DNA of 64,000 bases from Anaerolineales bacterium UBA6055 (GTDB lineage: Bacteria; Chloroflexota; Anaerolineae; Aggregatilineales; Phototrophicaceae): assembly GCA_002428985.1 (NCBI GenBank), contig DIYL01000051.1, positions 1-64,000 of the forward strand, read 5' to 3'. The position numbers and the translations under genes are program-made. Below the pieces are notes generated by a model. It saw only the letters and a list, made by a program, of their open reading frames with translations, searched no databases and was not told the DNA's origin. Shown in pieces: positions 1-9,146 of the stretch (its first letter is position 1; each line of letters starts with the position of its first letter).

Positions 1-2568
1 CGAATACCCGCCGATGGACGGTTGATAGAGGCAATTAATCTACAGATTGAAGAAGCTGCGCTTACCGGTGAATCTTTACCCGCCAGTAAAAACACCGCGA
101 CAATTGAATCCAATGAAAATGTAGGGGTCGGTGATCGCAAAAATATGGCATTTATGGGTACTGCAGCCAATTATGGACGCGGAGAGATGGTCATCACTAA
201 AACAGGCCTAAATACCGAAATTGGTAATATTGCAGCCATGTTACTCCAAGTCGAAGAAGGCACAACACCGCTACAACGTCGTTTGAATCAACTAGGCACA
301 GTTCTAGCAACAGGCGCATTGATTGTTGTCGCGATTGTATTTGTGGTCGGGTTCTTCGTTCAAGGTATCCCAGCAGATCAAATGTTTCTGATTGCGATTA
401 GTCTAGCTGTAGCAGCCGTACCTGAAGGCTTACCTGCACTAGTTACAATCGGTTTATCATTAGGTGCAAATCGTATGGTCAAACGGAATGCTCTCATTCG
501 TCGCCTGCCAGCTGTCGAGACACTAGGGTCTGTCAATGTAATTTGCTCCGATAAAACCGGAACACTGACCAAAAATGAAATGACAGCAACCTATCTAGCA
601 TTGCCCCGTCATGAAGATATTCGAGTTGAGGGCACAGGTTATGTTCCAGAGGGTGAACTCGTCTATCTTGGTAATGAGGATCACAATAACTTGGGTAAAC
701 CCGTAGATGCAGAACATGATGATTTAGTCCAGCGCATGCTCAAAGTGATGGCATTATCAACGAATGCTCACCTTGAAACAACAGAGACAGAAAATAAAAT
801 CAAAGTCGTTGGTGATACAACTGAGGCTGCCTTAATCGTTGCAGCACAGAAGCTTGGCTTCACACGCGAAAAACTTGAACAAGATATGCCACGTGTTGCT
901 GAATTACCATTCAGTAGTGAGCGTAAGGCAATGACCACAATTCACGAAGTTGTTGGTGATACCGCGAAACGCCTATTCCCAGATGCAAAGTATGTCGCAA
1001 TCACAAAAGGCGCACCCGACAGACTAATTGAATGGGCGACAGGCGAACAAATTCCAGGTGAAATTGTACCGCTCGATAAAGTCCGTCAAGACGACTGGGA
1101 AAGCCAAGTTAACAACATGGCAAATGATGGTCTGCGTGTCCTCGGTATTGCATTCAAGTCATTAGATCATGTGCCAGATGAAATCACACCGGATGTTGAA
1201 CAAGACATTCAACTAATCGGCTTGATTGGTATTCTTGATCCAGCCCGTCCTGAGGCAAAAACAGCTGTACAAGTCGCCCGTGAAGCTGGTATTCGTACAG
1301 TGATGATTACAGGTGACCATGCGCTAACTGCTGAAGCAATCGCACGTGACCTAGGCATTTTAACCGAGGGTCAAAAAGCAGTCACAGGTAACGAGCTCGA
1401 CCGGATGTCGGATAAAGAAATTATCGACGCATTGAAAAATACATCGTGTTTCGCACGAGTATCACCTGCTCATAAATTACAACTTGTCCGTACACTGCAA
1501 AGTGAAGGTAATATCGTTGCAATGACAGGTGATGGTGTTAATGACGCCCCTGCCCTCAAGCAGGCAGATATTGGTGTCGCGATGGGCATCACAGGAACAG
1601 ATGTAAGTAAGGGCGCAGCAGAAATGATTTTGACGGATGATAACTTCCGGTCAATTGTATCTGCTGTTGAACAAGGGCGTGCAATTTACGACAACATCAA
1701 AAAGTTCATCAAATACCTGCTCAGTTCCAACGTGGGCGAAATTTTGGTGATGTTCGTTGCATTGCTCATTAACCTACCCATCCCATTACTTGCGATTCAG
1801 ATTTTGTGGATCAACCTTGTCACAGATGGTTTGCCCGCTATTGCACTTGGGTTTGAACCTGCCGAAGATGGTGTGATGAAACGTAGACCACGACCCGTTG
1901 ATGAGAGTATATTCGCACAAGGTACAGGGCGACATATTATCTGGGTCGGCATCTTGATTGCTATTCTCACATTGGGTAGTTATGTCTGGGGATATACGAC
2001 GATTGGTTTGGACGCATTTAGTCCGACATTAGGTTTGGAAAACTTAGATCGGGAAGCGATCGTTGCATTAGCTGACGAAGATCATGTTCCTGTCGCATGG
2101 GACGAATGGACAGATCAACAACAAATCGACTTTATCGGTGGCGATCTAGAAGCTGGTGCACAATTCCTTGAAGGTGAAGAAGGCGAGGGCTCAGCAGATC
2201 CCGGACGTGAATTAAGAACATTAGTAGAACGAATCCCACGTACGATTGCATTTACAGTGCTGGCATTCACTCAAATGTTTGAGGTAATGGCAATCCATGC
2301 AGGTGATCGTTCATCGTTCTTCCGTACAGGGTTCACAGGAAACCAACTCTTGTTCTGGGCAGTCATTTCGACATTTATCTTGCAATTACTTGTCGTCTTT
2401 ATGCCTTTCTTGCAATTCTTGTTTGATACAGCACCGCTAACATTAACACATCTCGTTGTTACGTTTGTCGCAGGTTCAGTTGTGTTGTTTGCAGTTGAAC
2501 TAGAGAAGGTACTCATTCGGCGCGAGCTTGAAGCAGATGAAGCAAATATCGTAGCCGGAACAGTCTAG
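1..2568 (+). CDS. Calcium-type P-type ATPase (P2A/P2B class), 5' end outside window
   Basis: Cation-pumping ATPase of the plasma membrane, probably exporting Ca2+ (family knowledge: SERCA/PMCA-like bacterial pumps). The reading frame is open from base 1 (RIPADGR, part of the actuator domain), so the TTG at 22 is not the real start and the N-terminal domain and first membrane helices lie upstream. Visible motifs in order: actuator TGES (near base 67), two membrane helices with PEGLP (near 421), phosphorylation site DKTGT with the Asp at 550-552, nucleotide-binding KGAP (near 1009), MITGDH (near 1306), hinge TGDGVNDAP (near 1531), then six C-terminal helices. An acidic loop of about 80 residues (near 2010-2210) is inserted between the C-terminal helices, rich in Glu and Asp. 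Stop TAG at 2566. Confidence 0.95.
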   Translation, partial: RIPADGRLIEAINLQIEEAALTGESLPASKNTATIESNENVGVGDRKNMAFMGTAANYGRGEMVITKTGLNTEIGNIAAMLLQVEEGTTPLQRRLNQLGTVLATGALIVVAIVFVVGFFVQGIPADQMFLIAISLAVAAVPEGLPALVTIGLSLGANRMVKRNALIRRLPAVETLGSVNVICSDKTGTLTKNEMTATYLALPRHEDIRVEGTGYVPEGELVYLGNEDHNNLGKPVDAEHDDLVQRMLKVMALSTNAHLETTETENKIKVVGDTTEAALIVAAQKLGFTREKLEQDMPRVAELPFSSERKAMTTIHEVVGDTAKRLFPDAKYVAITKGAPDRLIEWATGEQIPGEIVPLDKVRQDDWESQVNNMANDGLRVLGIAFKSLDHVPDEITPDVEQDIQLIGLIGILDPARPEAKTAVQVAREAGIRTVMITGDHALTAEAIARDLGILTEGQKAVTGNELDRMSDKEIIDALKNTSCFARVSPAHKLQLVRTLQSEGNIVAMTGDGVNDAPALKQADIGVAMGITGTDVSKGAAEMILTDDNFRSIVSAVEQGRAIYDNIKKFIKYLLSSNVGEILVMFVALLINLPIPLLAIQILWINLVTDGLPAIALGFEPAEDGVMKRRPRPVDESIFAQGTGRHIIWVGILIAILTLGSYVWGYTTIGLDAFSPTLGLENLDREAIVALADEDHVPVAWDEWTDQQQIDFIGGDLEAGAQFLEGEEGEGSADPGRELRTLVERIPRTIAFTVLAFTQMFEVMAIHAGDRSSFFRTGFTGNQLLFWAVISTFILQLLVVFMPFLQFLFDTAPLTLTHLVVTFVAGSVVLFAVELEKVLIRRELEADEANIVAGTV

Positions 2569-2579
2569 TTGAAGTTTAT

Positions 2580-2604
2580 GTGGGGGCATTACTTGTGTCC
2601 CCAC
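2580..2604. terminator. Hairpin between convergent genes
   Basis: GTGGGG at 2580-2585 pairs with CCCCAC at 2599-2604 around a 13-nt loop, exactly between the convergent ATPase and phosphodiesterase genes. There is no T-run on either side, so intrinsic termination is uncertain. Confidence 0.35.
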
Positions 2605-4022
2605 TACCCACGATAAAGCATCACACGCCCTTGTAGTGCTTTTGGTATATCCAACCCCATCAAATTCAGTGCGGTCGAAGCAACATCCATCAGTTGATAA
2701 GTATAAGATTGTCCAACCCCCGATTGTTTGGGGTCAACGAGGATATACATACCTTCCATCGCATGATTTGCGTCATCAGGCCCTGTATCATTTTCCAGCG
2801 TATAATGTTGACCGTATCCGACACTACCAACAACACGCCAATGTAAATCTCCGAAATATACCATCAAATCAGGTGCAATTCGGTTAACTTGATGATAGAT
2901 TGCTCTTGGATTATAAACCGACGTTTTGAGCGGATTACCCTCATTATCAGGAATATTCACAAGCCTCTGCGTCAGTTCCTCGCGAATCGATTGGATAGCA
3001 TTTTTAGGCACAATTCCTTGAGGCTCTCGCCCTTCGATATTTAAGAAAACCCGTCCATAATATCCTCCTGTTGACCAAGCTTTTGTTCTCGACCAATCAA
3101 CATTTGCAGGGTCGAATTTCGTAATTGTGCCAATCTCAGGTTCGTTTTTGAATGTCAACCAACCGTTTTTCCACAGCCACTCATTCAAACAAATTGCTCC
3201 GTCCATACGCTTCACCCCATGATCACTAACAAGCATAATCAGCTCATCACCACGGAGTTGTTTGAGAACCCGACCAATCTGGTCATCCACAACTTTGTAG
3301 TAATCGCGAATTGCTGATAATAGATAATGTTTAGGGTCATGTAGTCGGTGTTCAGGGTCATAATAACGCCAAAACGCATGATGAATACGGTCTGTACCGA
3401 TATTGACGTGCATCGCAAAATCCCATGATTTACGTGTCAACAAATCTGCAAATACACGATATTGGTCTACTGTCATATCAATGATATTTTGCAGTAAACG
3501 ATCACGATCTATATTGCGATAATCACTCACATCAAAGCGGTAATTTGGCGCTTTCTTGAGGACTTCATTTTTTAGAATAGCAGGATAGGTAAACGTGGCA
3601 TCGGTATTTGGTGTTAGAAACCCACTCACAAGATTCCCTTGCAACTGTTGCACAGGGTGTGTCTGTGGAATATTAGCAATTAATGATTCACGCCCGGCAG
3701 CCCCAACATAATCCCATAGTCGATTTTGTTGTACGGCCCGACCATCAGCAATCGACAAATCGTCATAATTGTATTTTGACCGATTACGAAACCCGTAAAT
3801 ACCTAGTACACCGGGGTCATGACCAGATAACATACTTGACCATGCTGGAACAGTAATACATGGTATAGATGAATCTAACTGCCCCCATGTGCCCTGTCGC
3901 ATTAATCGGCGGATATTTGGCAGTTCTGGACTTAACTCACGGAATAATAAATCTGCGCCGACACAGTCCAAACCGAGTATGAGTAATTTACGCTTTGACT
4001 GTCCAATGAATCGTCTAAACAT
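2604..4022 (-). CDS. Alkaline-phosphatase-fold (type I phosphodiesterase/nucleotide pyrophosphatase) hydrolase
   Basis: Metal-dependent phosphoryl or sulfuryl ester hydrolase of the alkaline phosphatase superfamily, about 472 residues; substrate unknown. The N-terminal LILGLDCVGADLL carries the first metal-binding Asp. TVPAWSSMLSG supplies the probable nucleophile Thr, and SDHGV (middle) gives further metal ligands. No signal peptide, so probably cytoplasmic. Start chosen at ATG 4022 because AGGGGG lies just upstream; an ATG 48 bases earlier (4070) would place the start inside a terminator hairpin. It sits directly downstream of the Sat/APS kinase gene on the same strand. A role in recycling APS, PAPS or related nucleotides would fit but is inference only. 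Confidence 0.8.
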   Translation of the reverse strand: MFRRFIGQSKRKLLILGLDCVGADLLFRELSPELPNIRRLMRQGTWGQLDSSIPCITVPAWSSMLSGHDPGVLGIYGFRNRSKYNYDDLSIADGRAVQQNRLWDYVGAAGRESLIANIPQTHPVQQLQGNLVSGFLTPNTDATFTYPAILKNEVLKKAPNYRFDVSDYRNIDRDRLLQNIIDMTVDQYRVFADLLTRKSWDFAMHVNIGTDRIHHAFWRYYDPEHRLHDPKHYLLSAIRDYYKVVDDQIGRVLKQLRGDELIMLVSDHGVKRMDGAICLNEWLWKNGWLTFKNEPEIGTITKFDPANVDWSRTKAWSTGGYYGRVFLNIEGREPQGIVPKNAIQSIREELTQRLVNIPDNEGNPLKTSVYNPRAIYHQVNRIAPDLMVYFGDLHWRVVGSVGYGQHYTLENDTGPDDANHAMEGMYILVDPKQSGVGQSYTYQLMDVASTALNLMGLDIPKALQGRVMLYRG

Positions 4023-4030
4023 ATATCCCC

Positions 4031-4067
4031 CTAAAAGCAAAAGGGCACAGTTTTCACCATGCCCTTT
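4031..4067 (-). terminator. Terminator hairpin after Sat/APS kinase gene
   Basis: An 8-bp perfect stem (AAAGGGCA with TGCCCTTT, bases 4040-4047 and 4060-4067) with a 12-nt loop is followed on the minus strand by TTTTGCTTTT. It lies between the sat stop at 4087 and the next gene's start at 4022, so it probably limits read-through. Confidence 0.65.
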
Positions 4068-4086
4068 CATTATGCGATGTTTTGGA

Positions 4087-5805
4087 TTAGTCGGCTAGTA
4101 CATAACCCAATTCAGTTAACTTATCGACAATAGCTTTTGCGTTCTCTTCAGGTGTTATACTTTCTGAAGAAAGCGTAAATTCTGGATTGAGTGGTTCTTC
4201 ATACGGATCATCAATACCTGTGAAGCCTTTGATTTCACCACGACGTGCTTTAGCGTATAAGCCTTTTACATCCCGTTCTTCGCAGACTTCTAGTGGTGTT
4301 GCCATGTGGATTTCCATAAAGCCGTTACCGACCATATTACGGACATTTTCACGGGTTGCACGATATGGGCTAATTGCCGCACAAACGACAACACCCCCAT
4401 GACGAACGATTTCACTAGCAACAAAACCAATACGACGGATGTTGGTATCGCGGTCTTCTTTACTGAATCCGAGTCCTTTAGATAGGTGTGTCCGAACAAC
4501 ATCACCATCAAGGATTGTGACATTGCGTCCTTTTTCAAGCAATTGGTTGAGAAGATGCTCTGCAACTGTTGATTTTCCGGAGCCACTTAACCCTGTGAAC
4601 CACAGACAAACACCTTGACGATGTGGTGGAGGGAAGCTTTCTGCAAGAATATTTGCAACTTCTGGACGGGAGAACCATGCAGGCAACGGTACGCCCTTTG
4701 CAAGATAATCTTCACGTACTTGTGTACCAGAGATTTTGCGGATCTTTGCACCTTCAGGGAGTTTTGAAGTTTCTTCGTAGCGGTCTTCGTCTTCCATGTA
4801 TACCATCTCGGTGAATGGTACAGGTTTTACGCCCACCTCATCTGCATATTCATTGACCATATCCTGTGCATCGTAAGGTCCGTAGAATGGATCGCCATTG
4901 GAATCTTTACCGGGACCAGCATGATCACGACCAACAATTAAGTGGTTTGCCCCATAATTCCGACGAATGATTGCATGCCAGAGTGCTTCGCGGGGCCCAC
5001 CCATGCGCATTGCCAGTGGTAACAAGGATAGTAGGCTGCGATCTACTTCATAGTAATTATCAATGAGGGTTTTATAAACACGGACACGTGTATAGTGATC
5101 GACATCACCGGGTTTAGTCATACCAACAACAGGATGTAACAGCAAAACACCATCAATACTTTCAGCAGCACGTTTTGTCAATGCTTCATGAACACGATGT
5201 AATGGATTGCGAGTTTGGAAAGCAACAACATTAGCATGTCCATAGCTTTCGAGTTCAGCACGGGTTTCAGCAGGCGTACGGCGAATATCAGCAAAGTCGA
5301 GGTGGAGTGGCAGTTGAAGCACTTGCAATGCACCAGCCAAGTTCACCTTACCCCAACGGTGCATTTCAGCGACGATTGGGTGTTTGGTATCGTTTTTGCC
5401 GAATGCTTTCACGGCAATTTCTTCCAAATCCCACTCGTACATTTCTTCAACACTCAAGATTGCAAGGATGTTATTTTTGCTATCACGGAGTGCAATATCG
5501 ATCCCTTCTTTAATGTCGTCAGTTGGGTCAACTGGTAGTGTAATTGGCATAGGGAACAGCGTGCCATCTGTCAAACGCATGTTGTCGAGAACGCCTTGTA
5601 GATCATCTTTCCCCATAAACCCTTTTAAAGGGGAGAATGCGCCAACTGCAAGCAATTCAAGGTCACATTCGGCACGGGCACTAATCTGAATAGAGGGAAG
5701 CGTATTCGCGTAGGCATGTTTTTCTTCAAATTCATCAGCAGGAACGAGTAAATTAACCAGTTCTCCACCATAGGGTGTAATCAGCATTGATTTTTCAATT
5801 GCCAT
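4087..5805 (-). CDS. sat: Bifunctional sulfate adenylyltransferase / APS kinase
   Basis: Makes APS from sulfate and ATP, then phosphorylates APS to PAPS: the first two steps of assimilatory sulfate activation, in the cytoplasm. The protein is about 572 residues. The N-terminal two-thirds is ATP sulfurylase, with QTRNPLHRVHE and GRDHAGPGKD (nucleotide and sulfate site) and a C-terminal SGTQVRE. The last ~190 residues are APS kinase, with Walker A GLSGSGKST, LDGDVVR and KGFTGIDDPYE. Start at ATG 5805 is supported by GGAGA seven bases upstream; an in-frame ATG at 5862 lacks a comparable site. PAPS made here is the donor needed by the sulfotransferase-like gene at 48448-49203, though the two are far apart. 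Confidence 0.95.
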   Translation of the reverse strand: MAIEKSMLITPYGGELVNLLVPADEFEEKHAYANTLPSIQISARAECDLELLAVGAFSPLKGFMGKDDLQGVLDNMRLTDGTLFPMPITLPVDPTDDIKEGIDIALRDSKNNILAILSVEEMYEWDLEEIAVKAFGKNDTKHPIVAEMHRWGKVNLAGALQVLQLPLHLDFADIRRTPAETRAELESYGHANVVAFQTRNPLHRVHEALTKRAAESIDGVLLLHPVVGMTKPGDVDHYTRVRVYKTLIDNYYEVDRSLLSLLPLAMRMGGPREALWHAIIRRNYGANHLIVGRDHAGPGKDSNGDPFYGPYDAQDMVNEYADEVGVKPVPFTEMVYMEDEDRYEETSKLPEGAKIRKISGTQVREDYLAKGVPLPAWFSRPEVANILAESFPPPHRQGVCLWFTGLSGSGKSTVAEHLLNQLLEKGRNVTILDGDVVRTHLSKGLGFSKEDRDTNIRRIGFVASEIVRHGGVVVCAAISPYRATRENVRNMVGNGFMEIHMATPLEVCEERDVKGLYAKARRGEIKGFTGIDDPYEEPLNPEFTLSSESITPEENAKAIVDKLTELGYVLAD

Positions 5806-5846
5806 ATAAGTCTCCAAATTATTGAACAAAACAGACGACATATAGG

Positions 5847-5882
5847 CAATATCGCCTGACAATATGCAAAACGGCGATATTG
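5847..5882. repeat. 10-bp perfect inverted repeat between tatC and sat
   Basis: CAATATCGCC (5847-5856) and GGCGATATTG (5873-5882) form a perfect 10-bp stem with a 16-nt loop. On the minus strand it follows the tatC stop and precedes the sat start. It lacks a T-run, so it may be a Rho-dependent 3' end, an mRNA-stabilising stem or an operator. Confidence 0.5.
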
Positions 5883-5914
5883 TAGCACAGCATGAAAAAG
5901 TCTGTTAGCCAAAA

Positions 5915-6694
5915 TTATGTGGTTTTATCAACACCGGAGATACGACGACCAATAAACACTAGCACAATACTGAGTGCGTAGAGCGTTAGTAAGGGAGCCA
6001 TCACAAGGAACATATTGACCGGATCAATGGTTGGTGTGATCAATGCAGCAGCAATAGAAGCACCAACAATTGCCACACGCCACTGACGTATCAGCGTTCC
6101 CGCACCAACAAATCCAAGCAATGATACAAGGAAGAATATTAGCGGTGTCTGGAAGGCAACACCCATCCAAAAGATAAGCGAGGTGACAAAGCTTAAATAT
6201 AGATCCGCAGTCCATTCAGGCTCAAAGATCGTCGGTTGAAACCCTTCAAGAAAGCCGAGTGCTGGTGGCATCAAAATAAACCATGAAAATGTTGTGCCGA
6301 TTAAGAACAAGACGGTTGTGGCAGGAATTGACAACAAGACATAGCGTTTTTCACGTTTAGTCAAGCCTGGCAAAATAAACATCAAAAATTGATAGGTAAT
6401 CATCGGTATCGACAGAATACCACCAATCATTAATGCGACACGGAAGTAAACGATAATCGTACCTGTTGGGTCAATAATGAGTAATTCACATGATTGAACC
6501 CCTCGAATCATACAATAAGGCTGGCGCAAAACTTCAAGCGCATTACCCGCTAACGCGAATCCAATTATTGTACCAATGACTAGCGAAATCGCAGCCCGGA
6601 TGAAGCGATCTCGTAATTCACCGAGATGTTCAAAGAACCCCATCCGGAGTTCATCATCATCCAATTGTTCTTCGAGTTGAGGTTCGTTTGCCAT
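5915..6694 (-). CDS. tatC: Sec-independent protein translocase TatC
   Basis: Polytopic receptor subunit of the twin-arginine translocase, which binds the RR motif of folded cargo at the cytoplasmic membrane. The 259-residue protein has the diagnostic FEHLGELRDR near residues 21-30, followed by about six hydrophobic segments, the usual TatC topology and length. It starts 8 bases after the stop of the TatA/B-type gene, the last gene of a nusB-tatA-tatC operon. Probable cargo in this window: the DUF1501 and DUF1800 proteins at 25599-28340, both with SRRxFLK signals. Confidence 0.95.
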   Translation of the reverse strand: MANEPQLEEQLDDDELRMGFFEHLGELRDRFIRAAISLVIGTIIGFALAGNALEVLRQPYCMIRGVQSCELLIIDPTGTIIVYFRVALMIGGILSIPMITYQFLMFILPGLTKREKRYVLLSIPATTVLFLIGTTFSWFILMPPALGFLEGFQPTIFEPEWTADLYLSFVTSLIFWMGVAFQTPLIFFLVSLLGFVGAGTLIRQWRVAIVGASIAAALITPTIDPVNMFLVMAPLLTLYALSIVLVFIGRRISGVDKTT

Positions 6695-6702
6695 AACTTA
6701 GC

Positions 6703-7203
6703 CTACTTATCTGTTGAGGGAGATGACCATGTTCCCATATCGACACCTGTATTATTGGGAGTTTTGTTGGATGTTGTTTCACTACCCCAAGTCCCCATAG
6801 TAGACGCTTGTGGCTTTGGCGCCTTGGGTGCATCTTGTTTATTAGATATTGCGTTGAGTTTTTGTTGGTTCAGTTCGTCACTGACTTCTTTCACACTGTC
6901 CAAATCTTTTTTGACTTCGTCAAGTGATTCTTGGAAAGGCTGTGAGACCGGTTTTAATGCCTCTGAAACCGATTTATTGAGGTTTTGCCGTGTTGGCAGG
7001 TCCTTAGGAATCTTAACATCAACACCAGCTTCATCAAATTCTTTTTGTACCAAGTCAACAGTCTGTGACCAGATAACACGGAATTTAGCCAGATATTGAC
7101 CTAAAATATAAGCCCAGTGAATCATGCGCTTCGGCCCTGCGAAGATCAACATAATTATGAGTATCGCAACTAATTCAGGTCCACCAACACCAAAAATGTT
7201 CAT
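6703..7203 (-). CDS. tatA: TatA/TatB-type translocase subunit
   Basis: Single-span Tat component of 166 residues. The N-terminus (FGVGGPEL, then a hydrophobic helix, then GPKR) is the TatA/TatB hallmark. A long amphipathic and charged region follows (residues ~35-105), then a Ser/Thr/Asn/Pro-rich tail. The length is more like TatB than TatA, but only one such gene is present here, so it may serve both roles as in minimal TatAC systems. Its ATG overlaps the nusB stop (ATGA at 7200-7203), showing translational coupling. Confidence 0.9.
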   Translation of the reverse strand: MNIFGVGGPELVAILIIMLIFAGPKRMIHWAYILGQYLAKFRVIWSQTVDLVQKEFDEAGVDVKIPKDLPTRQNLNKSVSEALKPVSQPFQESLDEVKKDLDSVKEVSDELNQQKLNAISNKQDAPKAPKPQASTMGTWGSETTSNKTPNNTGVDMGTWSSPSTDK

Positions 7204-7730
7204 GACGGATCAACCTCGCCATCGTCTACTTGTTTCATATCAGCCATTTCATCATCTGTGATAGCACCCAATACGCCATGTACAAAACTATGAGTATTTT
7301 CCGCACCGAATACCATTGCCAGATGCACCGCTTCGTTAATAATAACAGGAATTGGCGCACGTTGCTGAATAATATATTCAAATACAGCAATTCGCAAAAT
7401 ATTCCGATCGATTGTTGCCACTTGATCAATCGGCCATTCTGGTGCGTATTGCTGAATTAACTTATCAATTGCTTCTCGATGTTCCATAACACCTTGGACA
7501 AGTGTTGTGATAATTCGTCGCACAGGACTTGATTCAGGGCGTTCATGAATATGAGTCTCCAAAACCTGTCCCAAAGGATGCTTTGTTGTATCTAATTCAT
7601 ACAGAATTTGCAAACTAGCACGACGTGCAACGGAACGATCCGTTGTATCTAATTCCAGTTCGATAACTTCTGAGGTTATCTTATCAACTTCTGGATCAAA
7701 GTTCTCTAACTCGAACGGGTAATTGTCCAT
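7200..7730 (-). CDS. nusB: Transcription antitermination factor NusB
   Basis: Binds boxA RNA with NusE to promote antitermination, notably on rRNA operons. About 176 residues, longer than typical NusB (~140) because of an acidic N-terminal stretch of ~35 residues. The core shows RRASLQILYELD, a central helix bundle, and IDRNILRIAVFEY followed by PIPVIINEAVHLA, typical of the C-terminal half. ATG 7730 is taken as the start; a TTG at 7748 is also possible and neither has a strong ribosome binding site. First gene of the nusB-tatA-tatC operon. Confidence 0.9.
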   Translation of the reverse strand: MDNYPFELENFDPEVDKITSEVIELELDTTDRSVARRASLQILYELDTTKHPLGQVLETHIHERPESSPVRRIITTLVQGVMEHREAIDKLIQQYAPEWPIDQVATIDRNILRIAVFEYIIQQRAPIPVIINEAVHLAMVFGAENTHSFVHGVLGAITDDEMADMKQVDDGEVDPS

Positions 7731-7930
7731 ATTATATAAATTAACCAATCTTCCGTTACAATTTCATTACGTGATTTAGGTTCATAGTGTAACGTACAAG
7801 TGTTGATTTATCTATGCAAAATACAAGTTGATGAATAAACTTTATTGACCCATATATAACCTAAAAAACGTTATATGTTCTTTAAATACATTAAAATACT
7901 CGGCATTATGTACAAACTTAATAAAATTGC

Positions 7931-7960
7931 TTGACAGGTCTCAATGGTTCATGCTATTGT
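7931..7960 (+). promoter_or_regulatory. Sigma-70-like promoter upstream of small-ORF cluster
   Basis: A perfect -35 TTGACA (7931-7936) is separated by 18 bases from TATTGT (7955-7960). It precedes the first small ORF (8024) and nothing else interrupts before the small-gene run and ABC exporter, so it could drive the whole block. The stretch 7749-7930 before it is AT-rich and shows no gene. Confidence 0.6.
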
Positions 7961-8023
7961 TTTATCGGTTGAGCCCAAAAGCTCACTACCAACTTTTAAT
8001 GACCTATGTAAGGAGCGAACAAT

Positions 8024-8089
8024 ATGATGCAAATGATGACAATTGCACTTGATAAACTTCGCATCGGCGAAGGCAACGACCTCAACTAA
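8024..8089 (+). CDS. Small ORF, 21 residues, possible leader peptide
   Basis: ATG 8024 is preceded by AAGGAG at 8010-8015 with ideal 8-base spacing, directly downstream of the promoter at 7931-7960. The peptide starts with four Met in five residues (MMQMM) and ends GEGNDLN. It resembles no family I know. A 350-base gap follows before the next small gene, so a leader-peptide role is possible. The strong ribosome site argues for translation. Confidence 0.5.
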   Translation: MMQMMTIALDKLRIGEGNDLN

Positions 8090-8442
8090 ATCGCCCAACT
8101 GCCTTTACGGTCAACCTTCTTTCACTATTGGTTAACCCGTGGCTGTGGGCATATCTCACGGCTGTTCATTGCGGTTAACTATCACTCCCAGAACAGATTA
8201 TATAAATATCAATCAGTGAGATGCAGTCTATCGGTCTACCGATGAACTTTCGTAAGCATACCAGACTGTCCAAATGTCCAGTCAAAGTCTGTGCATGCGT
8301 CCGTAGGGATTATCCCTTGATTCTGATTTAATGACTATAACGACATCAAAACAAGACATGATACGGCGGTTGTTATACAAAACCGAAAATACCAGCCGTC
8401 AACGAACACATAACGATACACACTCTGGGGAGATAAACAATC
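8090..8442 (+). other. Non-coding leader-like stretch within the small-ORF transcript
   Basis: About 350 bases without a convincing gene. Short structured elements are visible: CCGTG/CACGG around 8137-8161, GACTG/CAGTC around 8264-8283, and a repeated GGTTAAC at 8130 and 8173. It separates the first peptide from the basic small-protein genes and might be a structured 5' leader or an internal regulatory RNA. Nothing here matches an RNA family I recognise. Confidence 0.35.
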
Positions 8443-8601
8443 ATGCGCGACTTAAAAACTTACGAACTAGCACAAAACTACCAGAAAGCAACATTACGTT
8501 TCGCAGATAATTACCGCTTAAGCCAATCTATAAATGAGGCTAACAAACACAAGCATAACTGGCGTAGCATGTTCAATCCAATCAATCGCCGCCGCAAATA
8601 A
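8443..8601 (+). CDS. Small basic protein, 52 residues (member 1 of local set)
   Basis: ATG 8443 has GGGGAGA nine bases upstream. The protein begins MRDLKTYELAQNYQ, is predicted helical and amphipathic in its first 35 residues, carries HNWRSM near residues 38-43, and ends in NRRRK. It shares the pattern acidic/basic helix, then Asn-Trp-Arg, then Arg/Lys-rich tail with the next two genes, but has about ten extra residues before the Trp. No family recognised. Confidence 0.6.
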   Translation: MRDLKTYELAQNYQKATLRFADNYRLSQSINEANKHKHNWRSMFNPINRRRK

Positions 8602-8627
8602 CAGAGACAATATAGGGGATCAATCAC

Positions 8628-8771
8628 ATGTTTAACTTACACGAACTCAAACTGACACAATTACATCGAGAAAAGATGGAAGCTGAAGCCAATAACTGGC
8701 GCAAAGTATGGAAAAGAAACAACTATCAGCCAAATCCATCACTCAAACATAACCGCAACAAACGCAAATAA
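8628..8771 (+). CDS. Small basic protein, 47 residues (member 2, paralogue of member 3)
   Basis: ATG 8628 has AGGGGA upstream. The sequence starts MFNLHELKLTQLHREKMEAE, then NNWRKVW, then a Pro/Asn spacer and an Asn/Arg/Lys-rich tail ending NKRK. It is clearly paralogous to the next gene: MF-L--KL-QLH-EK--AEA-NWRK is shared in register. No Cys, no signal peptide and no membrane segment. Function unknown; export by the adjacent ABC system, a role as a membrane-active peptide, or nucleic-acid binding are all open. Confidence 0.7.
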   Translation: MFNLHELKLTQLHREKMEAEANNWRKVWKRNNYQPNPSLKHNRNKRK

Positions 8772-8797
8772 AAGTGAGCATCTTAGGGAGATAACAC

Positions 8798-8938
8798 ATG
8801 TTTAGCTTACATGACATAAAACTAGCACAACTACATCAAGAAAAACTACAGGCTGAAGCCAGTAATTGGCGTAAAGCTTATCCAAATCAGACCTATCTGC
8901 CTAACCAAGCACGTAAACGTAAGCAACGCAGACGTTAA
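8798..8938 (+). CDS. Small basic protein, 46 residues (member 3, paralogue of member 2)
   Basis: ATG 8798 has AGGGAG upstream (8785-8790). It starts MFSLHDIKLAQLHQEKLQAE, then SNWRKAY, and ends RKRKQRRR. It is co-linear with member 2 across the first 28 residues, with mostly conservative changes, and many codon differences, which is the signature of selection on protein rather than a recent duplication. The tail is strongly cationic. Confidence 0.7.
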   Translation: MFSLHDIKLAQLHQEKLQAEASNWRKAYPNQTYLPNQARKRKQRRR

Positions 8939-8955
8939 AACAAGGTAAACTATCT

Positions 8956-9027
8956 ATGACAGACCAACAACTGCAAGACATATTGTATTTACAGAGCCGT
9001 AGTCAAAAACAATATCACCAAAAGTAA
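8956..9027 (+). CDS. Small ORF, 23 residues
   Basis: ATG 8956 follows a weak AAGGT. The peptide is polar and Gln-rich (MTDQQLQDILYLQSRSQKQY...) and resembles only the helical first half of the preceding small proteins, without the Trp motif or basic tail. It may be a degenerate member of the set or not a gene. Confidence 0.35.
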   Translation: MTDQQLQDILYLQSRSQKQYHQK

Positions 9028-9146
9028 GTAACAGTCAGCAGATGGTCATCGTAGACCAACACGCAAACACAGCGGAATACTATCTAACCAGTTAATTCGA
9101 GGGAACAAAATCTGTTTCCTCCAACCTCATTTAAGGAGGTATCATC

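Noticed and set aside
2636..2887. 83-codon plus-strand frame inside the phosphodiesterase gene
   Set aside because: Antisense shadow of a gene with clear family motifs.
7749..7930. AT-rich region before the small-ORF promoter considered as a further small gene or attI-like site
   Set aside because: No ORF with a ribosome site and no repeats; only promoter-like composition.
8221..8331. 36-codon ORF with three Cys (SKCPVKVCACVRR) in the leader-like stretch
   Set aside because: No proper ribosome site (only GTGAG one base from the ATG) and no resemblance to the neighbouring basic proteins; possible by chance.
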